Assembly: GCA_964480705.1 (NCBI GenBank)
Contig: CAYZPC010000001.1
Location: 62,001 to 126,000 of the forward strand
Length of the DNA: 64,000 nucleotides
Direction: 5' to 3'
Source of the DNA: VGJJ01 sp964480705
GTDB taxonomy: Archaea > Iainarchaeota > Iainarchaeia > Iainarchaeales > VGJJ01
This document shows, one piece after another, positions 26,161 to 35,233 of the stretch (positions are counted from its first letter, which is position 1; the number at the start of each line of letters is the position of its first letter). The translations under genes were made by a program, and so were the position numbers. Under the pieces are notes generated by a model that did not search any database, was not told the origin of the DNA, and saw nothing but the letters and a program-made list of their open reading frames with translations.

Positions 26161-28728
26161 CTAATCGTCTTTCCAAATTTTTTTCTTAGTTGGAGCGTTT
26201 TCTTTTTTGGCAAAATTAATGGGCTTTTTCTCGCGGAGCTTTTGTTCAAGCTTGCTTCCAATGGGTGCTCCTCCCACAATTTTAGATGCAATTTTTTGGC
26301 TGGCGCTCATTTTTCCGCTTACGAGCATGCTCGATTCTTTTTTCTCAGACTTGGGTGCAGGCTTTGGAAGAGAAGGGAGTTTGAATGCTGGAAGTTTGAG
26401 TAATGGTTTTGACGCGGATGTTTCCACGCGCACGGGTGATTTATTTGAAATAGTTGGAAGTGCCAGTTTAACTTTTCCCGTTTTCACGAGGTAAAACAAA
26501 ACGCCCCCACCCACAATTAGTCCAACAATAATGAATCCGGCTAAAAAGTAGGGGTTGCTTGTGAAAGGGTTTGGTTTTCCACTCGCATTCACATCGCTGT
26601 TCAAGTCCACTGCCGAAGTGGCTTGCATGTAAATCTGCACATTGTTTCCCGGAGCATATGTTACGGCTTCCGATGCAATTCCGCGTTGGGGAATATTTGC
26701 CAACGCTTGATATTTTCCCGCGTCCGCAATGTCAAACAAACAGTACCCATTCGCGTCCGTGGTGCACGTTCCTACGGTCGCGCACTGGTTTTTGATTTGG
26801 GGAATGTTGTTGGCTAGTGATGCAAATGACCCTGCGCACACATTTCCATATTCAATGAAAACAATTTCCACGTTTCCTATTCCTGAGTTGTCCACATTAT
26901 TGAGCTGCACTTCAATTCCCGCATCATCTATTTTTCCATTGCAGTCATTGTCTAAATTATCTTCGTTTTCCGTTGCACCCGGGTATATTTTGTCGCTGTT
27001 ATCATTGCAGTCTTTTGGTACTGCACACGTGGACACGCCATCGTCGTCTTCATCAAATCCATTGTCTACTTTTCCATTACAATCATTATCCACTGCGTCG
27101 CACACTTCACTTGCTCCAGGGTGAACAGCGGCATCGTTGTCATTGCAGTCAAATTTAACCGTGTCTTTGGCACAAACCCCGTCGATGTATCCATCTCCAT
27201 CATTGTCCACACATTCTTCGCATCCCACGGTGATGATTTTCCACGCATCGGCCGCAGCGGATACTGCGAGAATGTTATTGTTAGGGTCAGACGCGAGCGC
27301 GTTGGCAATTTTTCCATCTAATTCGCTGGGGAAAAAGTTATCCGCTTTGTCAAACAATGCATATGCTTGCTGCTGGAGTCTTCGTTCCATTGTTTCTTCG
27401 CTTTCCACGCACGATGCGCGGAGGAAAACGTGTCCAAGCATGAGCTGCGCAAATGCTCTTCCTTCCGTGTCAATGGAGTAGCTCGCATACTTGAGTAAAT
27501 CACCATTGCGCGAGAGCCCTGATCCCGCGTCATCTTCCTCTAAAACGAGCAATGATTGCACAGCCTTTTTGAAATTGGTATTTTCAGTGTAAATTTTTGG
27601 ATTCGATTTTTGAAGTAAATGAAGAGTCACACTCATGTCGGTAATGAATCCTTTCGTCTCACCCACTGCCACATACGCAGGATAGGCTTCATACGCTGCA
27701 CTTCCATCATCCGGGGTGCAATTGTTGGGATTGATCCCTGCTCCTTCCCAGCGCATGTAATCCTTGTATGTGCCATCGCATTCTTGCAGGGCGAGCATTC
27801 CTTTTTCGGCAATTCGAGCAGCGCGGGAATATTTAGTGTCTCCCGTTTCCTTTGCTAGCGCGTCCCAAAATAGAATCGTTTGCGCCATGTGTGTTTTTCG
27901 GCTTTCGTGGAGTTTGATATTTCCCCCATCCGTGCACAATTCGGTGTCTGCTGAATCCGTTTGAATGATGAATTGATACGGCATCAATCCCACTGGAATA
28001 GTGTGCCCATACGTATCGGCTGTTTTGGAGGAAGGTATTCCAAATGTTTCTCCTTCTTCCACTACAATCGCGTCGAGGAGCATGTTTCCAATTCCCGTGG
28101 CAATTTTCATGTAATCATTTTTTCGCGTAGAGTCAAAATCGGCTGCGCGCAAAAACAAATATCCCGCTCCTGCGAGCGTGGAGAGTTGTGCCTGTGTTTG
28201 TTTGTTGATGGTGTCCTTGGGCACGCCCCACGTGTTGAATGCAATGCTTTCGTCTTTCATGCACGCATTACTCGTTGCGTTTATTCCCAAAATGGATGGG
28301 AGAACATTTGCAATTCCATTGTTGGGAAGTTTTTCTTTGTGTCCCGTTCCAAATGTTTCCGTGTTGGGAGTCCACACCCAGGGAAGGGTTTGCGTGGCAA
28401 CGTGTGTGATTTTGCTGGACAATCCATCATTCAAATCCAATCCCGCGAGCTGCGGGTTGAGGAGTGTGTCCATTCCAATAATATACAAGCCAATTTTTCC
28501 AAATTCGTTTGAGTTGTCAAAAAAATCGACATCATCAATGGAGAATTGCGATTGGGGCAAATCATACACGCTTCCCCATCCCCGCGTGTTGTGGGAGGTG
28601 ACAAATCCTCTCTCCACCATGTTTTCGAGCGTATCATCCAGCCCATCAGGCGGCGTTTCAGCCAGTGCAAAGGTAAGCGGAGATAGCCCAGCGAGAAGCA
28701 GAATTGACAATAGCACTCGCTTCCACAT
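26161..28728 (-). CDS. Large surface protein with MopE-type metal-binding motifs and membrane anchor
   Basis: 855 residues. A signal peptide (LLSILLLAGLSPLTFALA) leads into about 480 helical residues with regularly spaced hydrophobic helices, possibly an alpha/alpha toroid. Next come MopE-type motifs near residues 505-605: DNDGDGYIDG, FDCNDNDAAVHPGA, DNDCNGKVDNG and a second set. These acidic repeats bind calcium in related proteins. A carboxypeptidase-like domain, one membrane segment (FLAGFIIVGLIVGGGVLFYLV) and a lysine-rich tail follow. GGGAGG precedes the start. Confidence 0.7.
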   Translation of the reverse strand: MWKRVLLSILLLAGLSPLTFALAETPPDGLDDTLENMVERGFVTSHNTRGWGSVYDLPQSQFSIDDVDFFDNSNEFGKIGLYIIGMDTLLNPQLAGLDLNDGLSSKITHVATQTLPWVWTPNTETFGTGHKEKLPNNGIANVLPSILGINATSNACMKDESIAFNTWGVPKDTINKQTQAQLSTLAGAGYLFLRAADFDSTRKNDYMKIATGIGNMLLDAIVVEEGETFGIPSSKTADTYGHTIPVGLMPYQFIIQTDSADTELCTDGGNIKLHESRKTHMAQTILFWDALAKETGDTKYSRAARIAEKGMLALQECDGTYKDYMRWEGAGINPNNCTPDDGSAAYEAYPAYVAVGETKGFITDMSVTLHLLQKSNPKIYTENTNFKKAVQSLLVLEEDDAGSGLSRNGDLLKYASYSIDTEGRAFAQLMLGHVFLRASCVESEETMERRLQQQAYALFDKADNFFPSELDGKIANALASDPNNNILAVSAAADAWKIITVGCEECVDNDGDGYIDGVCAKDTVKFDCNDNDAAVHPGASEVCDAVDNDCNGKVDNGFDEDDDGVSTCAVPKDCNDNSDKIYPGATENEDNLDNDCNGKIDDAGIEVQLNNVDNSGIGNVEIVFIEYGNVCAGSFASLANNIPQIKNQCATVGTCTTDANGYCLFDIADAGKYQALANIPQRGIASEAVTYAPGNNVQIYMQATSAVDLNSDVNASGKPNPFTSNPYFLAGFIIVGLIVGGGVLFYLVKTGKVKLALPTISNKSPVRVETSASKPLLKLPAFKLPSLPKPAPKSEKKESSMLVSGKMSASQKIASKIVGGAPIGSKLEQKLREKKPINFAKKENAPTKKKIWKDD

Positions 28729-28887
28729 CTCCCTCGACCTCCCCTCGCGTGTATGATTTTCTTTTTGCTATTTAAAACCACGTTCACGAAGGGGATTTTT
28801 TCAACAATTTTTTTTCTCCCGCGAGAGGTTATTAAACTCCCCGACTCCTTTTTTGGATAATTATTCACTTTTTTGGAGGAAAAAAAC

Positions 28888-29376
28888 ATGAATGGAATAC
28901 ATAAGGCTATTTTCCTGTGGGGAGTCGTCTGCCTGCTGGGATATGGTGTCTATCATTTTGCATTAATGGATCCCAATTTTCCTAAACCGCTTCCGTTGTG
29001 GAGCGTGCTCACGATTATTGGTGTAGTTGCCATGATTAAGCTTGTTCCCAACTGGAAAAAAAATAATGTTGTTTGGGTTTGGGCCACAATTGGTGTGGTT
29101 GGAATGCTCTATCATTGGGCGTTTGCCAGCAATATTTTACCCGCCATCATTCCGTCTCCCTGGGCATATTGGGCATTGTTGCATGCCATTGGATTCATTC
29201 TAACGGGCTACTACTGGACGAACAAAAACTTCTGGTATGGTGTGGGAGTTGTCAACGCGCTCGCGTTCGTGGCATTCTTTGCTTTTCCCACGTCCATTGG
29301 AATGTATTCATCTGCGCTCCTTGCCGCGGTGAGCGGATTACCCTTGATGTATAATGGGTATTTCAGCAAGCTGTAA
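28888..29376 (+). CDS. Polytopic membrane protein of unknown function
   Basis: 162 residues with about six hydrophobic helices covering almost the whole chain, including ALLHAIGFILTGYYW and VVNALAFVAFFAF. No charged catalytic residues lie inside the helices. The ATG at 28888 is chosen for the GGAGGA Shine-Dalgarno sequence 7 bases upstream. A strong terminator follows. No family is recognised. Confidence 0.6.
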   Translation: MNGIHKAIFLWGVVCLLGYGVYHFALMDPNFPKPLPLWSVLTIIGVVAMIKLVPNWKKNNVVWVWATIGVVGMLYHWAFASNILPAIIPSPWAYWALLHAIGFILTGYYWTNKNFWYGVGVVNALAFVAFFAFPTSIGMYSSALLAAVSGLPLMYNGYFSKL

Positions 29377-29390
29377 AATAATGGGTGAAG

Positions 29391-29416
29391 TGCGCCGCGA
29401 GGCGCATTTCTTTTTT
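29391..29416 (+). terminator. Strong terminator after membrane protein gene
   Basis: TGCGCC (29391-29396), a GCGA tetraloop and GGCGCA (29401-29406) form a perfect hairpin, followed by a T-rich tract. Confidence 0.7.
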
Positions 29417-29427
29417 CTTTTTTTTAT

Positions 29428-30240
29428 TTATTTTTTACTCGCTTTTGGTGTTTTTGTTTTTGCCGTGTTATTCGTTTTAGCATTGTCTTCCAAAGCCTGA
29501 AATATGGTTCGTTGTTTAGAGTCAATTCCATCAATCGTTGCTTTAGGCTGTGTCACGTCAAAGGTGTAGGAGAAATATTCTAATCCATTATTTTTCAATA
29601 GTTCAAGCGCAGGCCTTCCAATAGTGGGCGCGACCAAGAGTCCGCGCGTTTTCCTATTCTTAATTTTCTTCACTTCATTCACATACCTCACGAGCTGCAT
29701 GACTGAATTGTAATCCGCCTGCCTTCGCTTGAGTTCAATCACCACTAAATTTCCATCCTTATCCTCTGCCATAATGTCAATCAATCCCTTCCGCAGGGCG
29801 CTTTCTTGTTTCAGGGGTTTGAGTCCTTTTTCCAACACATCTAAATCCGTCATGAGTTGGTCATTCAATTCTTTTTCCGTCCCCACAAGTTTGAAATCCT
29901 CGGCGTGGTCTTCCATCGCGTGAATGGTAATCATTTCCACATTTTTCAAAAAAACAGTTAATGTTTCACGTGGGGAACGTTTAATCGCCGACACCGTGAG
30001 GGTGTCATTTTCGAGTACAGTTGACCACGTGTTGCTCATCAAATAATTCGTCGGCCGCAAGAGTCGGTTTTGATGGATGGCAAACGACCCATCTCCCTTA
30101 ATCAACAGCAGGCGCGAACCCAGCGGAAGATTGCTTGCTGCCCTCCCTTGATATTTGACTTCACAGTCTCCCACGAGCATAATCAAGTCTTTGCGCGCCA
30201 ATGCGGCATCTAATCTTTCTTTGGCTTGGGAAAGTTGCAT
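29428..30240 (-). CDS. nucS: NucS/EndoMS mismatch endonuclease
   Basis: 270 residues. The C-terminal RecB-like nuclease domain has GLIDIMAED and VVIELKRRQA, the D...ExK catalytic core, followed by QLVRYV. The N-terminal domain matches the NucS DNA-binding and dimer part (LVGDCEVKYQGRA). NucS cuts mismatched or branched DNA in archaea and actinobacteria that lack MutS/MutL. The last 25 residues are a lysine/threonine-rich tail where a PCNA-binding motif would be expected; none is obvious. An ATTAAAAG box is 25 bases upstream. Confidence 0.9.
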   Translation of the reverse strand: MQLSQAKERLDAALARKDLIMLVGDCEVKYQGRAASNLPLGSRLLLIKGDGSFAIHQNRLLRPTNYLMSNTWSTVLENDTLTVSAIKRSPRETLTVFLKNVEMITIHAMEDHAEDFKLVGTEKELNDQLMTDLDVLEKGLKPLKQESALRKGLIDIMAEDKDGNLVVIELKRRQADYNSVMQLVRYVNEVKKIKNRKTRGLLVAPTIGRPALELLKNNGLEYFSYTFDVTQPKATIDGIDSKQRTIFQALEDNAKTNNTAKTKTPKASKK

Positions 30241-30304
30241 TTACTAAAAACGGATTGTACCATTAAAAGCCCATGCGCCTGCCGTGTTTGAAACTTTTTT
30301 TGAT

Positions 30305-31369
30305 TTATATTTCAATGAGTTTTTTGGGCGCAAAACTCAATCGTTCATTCGTTGAGCGTGTGACAATCGCATCATCCTCTATTCGGATTCCCCATTTTTT
30401 TCCATAGTAGCCGGGCTCCACCGCCACCGCCATATCAGGCTGATATTTCCACGTGGCGAGTGCGTGAATCGCTCCCGGCATGTCATGCGTTTCCAGCCCA
30501 ATTCCATGTCCTAATGCATGGGGGATTTTGTGTCCGAGTGTTTTTTCGGCCGCAATAAACGTGTCTCGCGCGTGCGCGCCCGGTGCAATATGTTCGAATG
30601 CCGCGTTTTGTGCCGCGACACACTTCGCATACATTTCTTTCTGCTCCTCGTTTGCGCTTCCGAATACAAACGTTCGCGAGAGGTCAGCACAATACCCCTC
30701 ATATTTTGCCCCGCAATCGATTAGAACATTTTCTCCTTTTTGGAGTTTTTTGTGTGAGTTAAAGTGATGAATATTCTGAGAGTTTTTTCCAAACGCCACA
30801 ATCGTAGTAAACGCGGGCGGGCATCCTTCGCGTGCAAATGCGTGGTTAATTTCTGCTGCGAGGGAAATTTCACTCATATTGTTTTTCACCGTCGTTGGAA
30901 TTTTTTTCACCACGTCTTGGGTGATGTTCACCGCTTCGCGAATTTTTTTCAATTCCTCGCGTGTTTTAATTATTCTACTCTCCGCAAGCGCGGTGCTTAC
31001 ATCCAAGAATTTGGCCGTTGGAAAATTTTTCTTTAGTGCAACAAGTTGTCCCGCGGTGATGTAATTTAAATTGACTCCCACGCGTTTTTTTCCAAAGTAT
31101 TTTCGCAAGTTTTTGAGCACATCTTTTCGCGAACGCACAACATGTATTTTTCCTGCGTATGTTTGTTTTACCGTTCCCGCTTCGAGGGGGCTGGTTAGGA
31201 GCAATTGTTGCGCGTCGGTTTGCACGAAGCGGAATGAAAAGTCCGTGTGAGAAATACCCGTAAATTTGGTGAGGAGGGGGTCCTGCATCTGTTCACTTGT
31301 AACGGTATAAAGCGTGTCAATTTTCTGCTTGGCGAACCATTCCGGCGTAAAATGAGGGGTTTTTTTCAT
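30305..31369 (-). CDS. Xaa-Pro aminopeptidase (M24 family)
   Basis: 354 residues with the creatinase-like N-terminal domain and pita-bread catalytic domain. Metal ligands are visible: DCGAKYEGYCADLSR (two aspartates), HALGHGIGLETHD (histidine), VEPGYY and RIEDD (glutamates). It removes an N-terminal residue before proline in the cytoplasm. It is divergent from the DHH gene; both probably share the TTTTAA box at 31397-31402. Confidence 0.9.
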   Translation of the reverse strand: MKKTPHFTPEWFAKQKIDTLYTVTSEQMQDPLLTKFTGISHTDFSFRFVQTDAQQLLLTSPLEAGTVKQTYAGKIHVVRSRKDVLKNLRKYFGKKRVGVNLNYITAGQLVALKKNFPTAKFLDVSTALAESRIIKTREELKKIREAVNITQDVVKKIPTTVKNNMSEISLAAEINHAFAREGCPPAFTTIVAFGKNSQNIHHFNSHKKLQKGENVLIDCGAKYEGYCADLSRTFVFGSANEEQKEMYAKCVAAQNAAFEHIAPGAHARDTFIAAEKTLGHKIPHALGHGIGLETHDMPGAIHALATWKYQPDMAVAVEPGYYGKKWGIRIEDDAIVTRSTNERLSFAPKKLIEI

Positions 31370-31395
31370 GGCTAATTAAACGAAAAGAGTTGGGA

Positions 31396-31403
31396 CTTTT
31401 AAG
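31396..31403. promoter_or_regulatory. Shared divergent TATA box (aminopeptidase and DHH genes)
   Basis: CTTTTAAG is near-palindromic. It lies 30 bases from the aminopeptidase start (31369) and 26 from the DHH start (31425). Only 55 bases separate the two start codons. Confidence 0.5.
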
Positions 31404-31424
31404 GGTTCACCCGCGAGTAATAGT

Positions 31425-32603
31425 ATGGTCCAAAACCCCATTTCTGCCGATTATACCATTCCCCCCTGGGTCTCCCCATTAGTGTGGAAAGACAAGCCTC
31501 GCCTCGATGCGGCTATTGCTTTTTTGCGCGCCCTCACGGAAGAGGATAATGTGGCAGTGTTGTATGATGATGATGGGGATGGCATGTCCGCTGCCGCGAG
31601 TGTAGTGGTGGGTGTGGAGCGTCTCACGGGAAAAAAACCCTTTTTGATTCAGACATTTGAACATTCTCCTTCGTACGTGGATGAGTTGCTTCCCCAAAAA
31701 TTGCAAGCGGAAGGAGTAACAAAAATTATTACCGTTGACAAACCCATTGACCAGAAGGGTGAAACATTTCTTCGCGCGCTTGAAAAAATAGCTCCTGTGT
31801 TGGTGATTGACCACCATAAAATCTACTGCGATTATTCCTCGGAAAGATTCATCATGGTGAAGCCCCATTTGGTTTGGGAAACCGAGCCGAGTTCATTTCC
31901 CACGGCCATTTTAGCGTACACTCTTTTTTCTATGGTCACCGATCTTTCAGATAGAGATTGGATTCCCTGCATTGGAATTGTTTCCGACTCGGCATACCCC
32001 CGCTGGAAAGAGATGGTGGATGCCTCTGCGCAAAAGTGGGGCTTAGATGCCGTGAAAGATGATCCCTTTGAAGCGCCTTTTGGTATCATGAGTGGGATTG
32101 TGTATTGCACGCAGATTCTTTCCTCCTATCAAATGCCCGAATTGTTGGATTTACTCGTTTCCTCGACCCACCCAAATGAGGTGTTGAATTCTGGTTTTCG
32201 CACGCTTGTGAATGTGGTGGATGCCGAAGTGAAAGAGTGGTTGGAGCGCTTGAAAACGGAAATTAAATTATTTCCGGAGATTGAGCTCGCGCTCGCGCAC
32301 GTGCAGCCGCGTCATGGGATTAAAAGTTTGTTAATCAACAAGCTCTCGCGTGATCGTTATTCCAATTGGAATTTGGTTATTTTGCAGGATGTGGCGAATG
32401 GCACGCGCGTTACTCTTTCTGCGCGCCGGCAGGATTTCAAAGTCCCCATGAATGATATGTTAGAATTTGCGGTGAAAGGTTTTTCTGAAGCCAACGCAGG
32501 AGGACATATTCCTGCTGCTGGGGGATTAATTCGGAAAGAGGATGAGGAAAAGTTTATTGAGAATGTGAAGACGTTTTTACAAAATTATTATTCTAAAAAA
32601 TAA
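31425..32603 (+). CDS. DHH-family phosphoesterase (RecJ-like)
   Basis: 392 residues. DDDGDGMSAA supplies the first metal aspartates, VIDHHK is the DHH motif, IVSDSA another metal residue, and NAGGHIPAAGG is the DHHA1-type substrate loop. Archaeal members include RecJ-like nucleases and nanoRNases acting on single-stranded DNA or short oligonucleotides. Whether this one accompanies the replicative helicase is unknown. Confidence 0.8.
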   Translation: MVQNPISADYTIPPWVSPLVWKDKPRLDAAIAFLRALTEEDNVAVLYDDDGDGMSAAASVVVGVERLTGKKPFLIQTFEHSPSYVDELLPQKLQAEGVTKIITVDKPIDQKGETFLRALEKIAPVLVIDHHKIYCDYSSERFIMVKPHLVWETEPSSFPTAILAYTLFSMVTDLSDRDWIPCIGIVSDSAYPRWKEMVDASAQKWGLDAVKDDPFEAPFGIMSGIVYCTQILSSYQMPELLDLLVSSTHPNEVLNSGFRTLVNVVDAEVKEWLERLKTEIKLFPEIELALAHVQPRHGIKSLLINKLSRDRYSNWNLVILQDVANGTRVTLSARRQDFKVPMNDMLEFAVKGFSEANAGGHIPAAGGLIRKEDEEKFIENVKTFLQNYYSKK

Positions 32604-32626
32604 TTTTATAATAATGCGCTATTTTA

Positions 32627-33085
32627 TTATTTCTCTACGCGAACAAACACGCTAGTTTGATATGTTTTTTCTCCAATTTTCGCGCTCACATCCACGCGAT
32701 AGGTTCCAGGAAAAAAAGGCGTTGATGCTGCATCAACTGGCGAAATCAAAAACTCGAGTTTGCGCGTTTCTTGCGGTCCAAGCGTTTGAATCGTCAATTT
32801 TTCCGGGTACAAACTAAGTTGTTCCGACCCCGGCGCGGCGAGGGAAACCACCACATTGCTTACGGAAGCATTCGCGGGGTTCGTGACCAATACTTCTAGC
32901 ATCGTGGAATCGTTTCCAGACAAGGAGAGGGGGTTTTGTTTCAACTCTGCGTGCAAGGCGTTAAACGTCTGCGTCGTGAAGACAAGGACAAGAATGGCCA
33001 ATACTACTATTGCCAGCAGCGGCTTAGCCACTCCGGAGAGGGGTCCTAAATCAATGTCGAGAGGGTTGCTCTGATATACCTTCAT
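32627..33085 (-). CDS. Anchored extracytoplasmic protein, Ig-like/COG1361 type
   Basis: 152 residues. A short cytoplasmic N-terminus and one membrane helix (AKPLLAIVVLAILVLVF) are followed by about 110 residues of a single beta-sandwich, with TMLEVLVTNPANASVSNVVV and a final FFPGTYRVDVSA. This matches archaeal envelope domains that stabilise secreted proteins. The start at 33085 has a TTTTTA box 27 bases upstream. Function unknown. Confidence 0.6.
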   Translation of the reverse strand: MKVYQSNPLDIDLGPLSGVAKPLLAIVVLAILVLVFTTQTFNALHAELKQNPLSLSGNDSTMLEVLVTNPANASVSNVVVSLAAPGSEQLSLYPEKLTIQTLGPQETRKLEFLISPVDAASTPFFPGTYRVDVSAKIGEKTYQTSVFVRVEK

Positions 33086-33151
33086 ACTCTCAACCAATCA
33101 TTCGTCCCTTTTTAGGCTTGCCTTTTTGCAACCGTTATTTTGGGCAATGTG

Positions 33152-33487
33152 CTAGTGGGGCAGCGTAAAGAGTCTATCATCTTCTTTTCCATCTAATATT
33201 CCTGCGCGCACTCCCGCGTCCATCCATGCATGTGCGTACGAGTATGCGGCGAGCGCGAGCAATAATTCTCCATTTTTTTCAAAGTGCGCGGCATCGTTGA
33301 AATAGTTTTGAGCCATGCTCAAAAAATCAAGTGCAATATCATACTCGCGCGTTCCCTTGCGTGCTTTCATTCCAATTTTTTCCAATGCTTGCTTGGTGAT
33401 GGTGTGATAGCGTGCCACTTTTGCTTTCAATTGTGCCTCTAAATCCTTTTTGGGTGTACGTTTTGTTGTTTTTTTTGCGGTTACCAT
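33152..33487 (-). CDS. DUF357-family protein
   Basis: 111 residues, all helical. The stretch LALAAYSYAHAWMDAGVRAG is the DUF357 family hallmark, found in most euryarchaea and DPANN. An N-terminal lysine-rich tail precedes it. It overlaps the dph5 stop by 7 bases, so the two genes form an operon. Function unknown. Confidence 0.8.
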   Translation of the reverse strand: MVTAKKTTKRTPKKDLEAQLKAKVARYHTITKQALEKIGMKARKGTREYDIALDFLSMAQNYFNDAAHFEKNGELLLALAAYSYAHAWMDAGVRAGILDGKEDDRLFTLPH

Positions 33488-34242
33488 TTTAGTCCCCCTA
33501 GTTTTTGCAGTGCGGTGTGTTCGTATTCATTCAAGTCCCCGCATATAATCATGCTCTGTGGGAAAACATTCCAATTCATTTTTTTTAATTCGTTGAGCGT
33601 GCCCGCGTGCACGAGTTGTGCATCATTTCCCATTCCGGCTAATCCAACGGCCGTCCAACTAGTAATGTGTGTGTCCCTCGCGGATGCGGCATGTTCTAGA
33701 AACGTAATCGCTTCTTCAATCGTCATAAACCGCTGCTTCTCGGGATGCAAATCAAACAAGCAATGCGTGTGCAATCCAAGTGATTTGTTTTTCACAATCA
33801 TATCAAACGTAGACAAAGGTTCAAATCCTTCTTGGGGAAACACAAATGTGGTGGTGCGTCCAAATCGATATTCATCAAGGCCGCATATTCCGCGATAGTT
33901 GAAAATGGATATTCCGGGGATAATTTTGTAGTTGATTTTTTTCTCCACACACGCTTCCAGCAGGGAAATATGCGTGGTGGCTGTGAGGGGGTTTCCAAAA
34001 ACCAACAATCCTATGGCCGCATGCGCGGCTTTTTCTACGAGCGCGTGCGCGTCCTCTTCGACGCCTTTTCGATTAAGGGGAATTACTTTTTTGGCAATAA
34101 TTTTTTCCAGTGATGCAATTTCGCCTTGGGCATATTTGCTCGTGTAGTTTTCCACATACACTTCATTGCACGTTTGAATCGTGTGCAGCGCTTCCAGGGT
34201 GAGTTGATTGGGATTGAGACCGAGGCCGATTACGTATAGCAT
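33481..34242 (-). CDS. dph5: Diphthine synthase
   Basis: 253 residues. A SAM-dependent tetrapyrrole-methylase-fold enzyme that methylates the precursor of diphthamide on elongation factor 2. MLYVIGLGLNPNQLTLEAL and VFGNPLTATTH are the SAM-binding signatures, with IIPGISIFN further on. The start at 34242 rather than 34305 is supported by an ATTTAAG box 26 bases upstream. The DUF357 gene is cotranscribed downstream. Confidence 0.93.
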   Translation of the reverse strand: MLYVIGLGLNPNQLTLEALHTIQTCNEVYVENYTSKYAQGEIASLEKIIAKKVIPLNRKGVEEDAHALVEKAAHAAIGLLVFGNPLTATTHISLLEACVEKKINYKIIPGISIFNYRGICGLDEYRFGRTTTFVFPQEGFEPLSTFDMIVKNKSLGLHTHCLFDLHPEKQRFMTIEEAITFLEHAASARDTHITSWTAVGLAGMGNDAQLVHAGTLNELKKMNWNVFPQSMIICGDLNEYEHTALQKLGGLKW

Positions 34243-34315
34243 ATAGTGTTTCGCATCCTTTGGCGCATTTAAGGGAATTGTTTTTCCTGCGTGGGGCGTG
34301 TGCACGTTTGTCCTC

Positions 34316-35182
34316 TCACGGACTGCACGTTCCCACTAGCACCGTTATCAAGTCCCTTCCTCCGGTAGCCAATCCTAAAATGGCGATGAAGAGGAGGATA
34401 AATCCGTGCAAATGGGCATCGGCTTCTTTTCCCTGAACATATTCTTTATGCAGCCAGTACAACACGAGTAGCACCATGGGTATTTTCACAAAAAAGAAGG
34501 AGATGTTTCCAAACGCTCCAAACAAGAGTCGGGGAATCACGTGCTGTTCGCCGCATCCTAAGAATTCAAGTGCCACAAACGTTGCACTGGTGTCAAGTGT
34601 TTGTCCAATGAATGCCATTTGTGCGAGAGGACTTTCGATAAATTTCCATGAGAACTTTTTTCCGAGGAAGAATACTGCTCCCGCGACTAGCGTTGTGAGT
34701 AAAATGATTCCAATGGCCGCAAAAATTTCGTGCGCATTTAGAATATTATACAAAAATAGCGGGAGTGAAATTGCCAATCCAAAATACCCGGTCATGCGAT
34801 ATTCATTTTCGCGCGAACCTTTTCCCCATTTTTTTCCAATAAATAATCCTACAAGAACAAGTGCAAAAGTCAGAAACCATATTCCTGGGGTGTAGATGTA
34901 AAATCCCAATTCAAGCGGGTTAATGCTTCGCAGGAGAATTTTTTGGTCCTCTAATACGCGTAAGGATGTTCCAAACAAAATGTATGGGAGAAGCATTTTC
35001 AAAAAAGGCCAATCAAAAACATATCCTCTTTTTTTGAGCGAGGGATAAATAATATAGAATGTAAGTGCGAGGAGAATAATCCCATACGTGAGGGTGTTCA
35101 CCGCATTGTATCCGGGTACAGAAGGGTTAATGATGGGTTGAATGAAATGTTCATTCAAAAAATCCGTGGCGAATTCAAGCAT
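34316..35182 (-). CDS. DUF63-family membrane protein
   Basis: 288 residues, about eight membrane segments. The opening INPSVPGYNAVNTLTYGIIL and the later GQTLDTSATFVAL are DUF63 hallmarks. The family is confined to archaea and has no known function. It is divergent from trm5, with one TATA-like box at the midpoint (35206-35211). Confidence 0.85.
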   Translation of the reverse strand: MLEFATDFLNEHFIQPIINPSVPGYNAVNTLTYGIILLALTFYIIYPSLKKRGYVFDWPFLKMLLPYILFGTSLRVLEDQKILLRSINPLELGFYIYTPGIWFLTFALVLVGLFIGKKWGKGSRENEYRMTGYFGLAISLPLFLYNILNAHEIFAAIGIILLTTLVAGAVFFLGKKFSWKFIESPLAQMAFIGQTLDTSATFVALEFLGCGEQHVIPRLLFGAFGNISFFFVKIPMVLLVLYWLHKEYVQGKEADAHLHGFILLFIAILGLATGGRDLITVLVGTCSP

Positions 35183-35204
35183 ATGTTTCTTGGGGGCGCA
35201 GGTT

Positions 35205-35212
35205 CTTTTAAG
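35205..35212. promoter_or_regulatory. Shared divergent TATA box (DUF63 and trm5)
   Basis: CTTTTAAG is near-palindromic. It sits exactly midway between two start codons 51 bases apart (35182 and 35234), 26 bases from each. Confidence 0.55.
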
Positions 35213-35233
35213 GCGTGGCGCTCCACCTAGTTT

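Noticed and set aside
27000..27220. Regularly spaced DNA similarity suggesting a repeat array or CRISPR
   Set aside because: The periodicity comes from MopE-type protein motifs rich in Asp and Asn codons. No CRISPR array was seen anywhere in the window.
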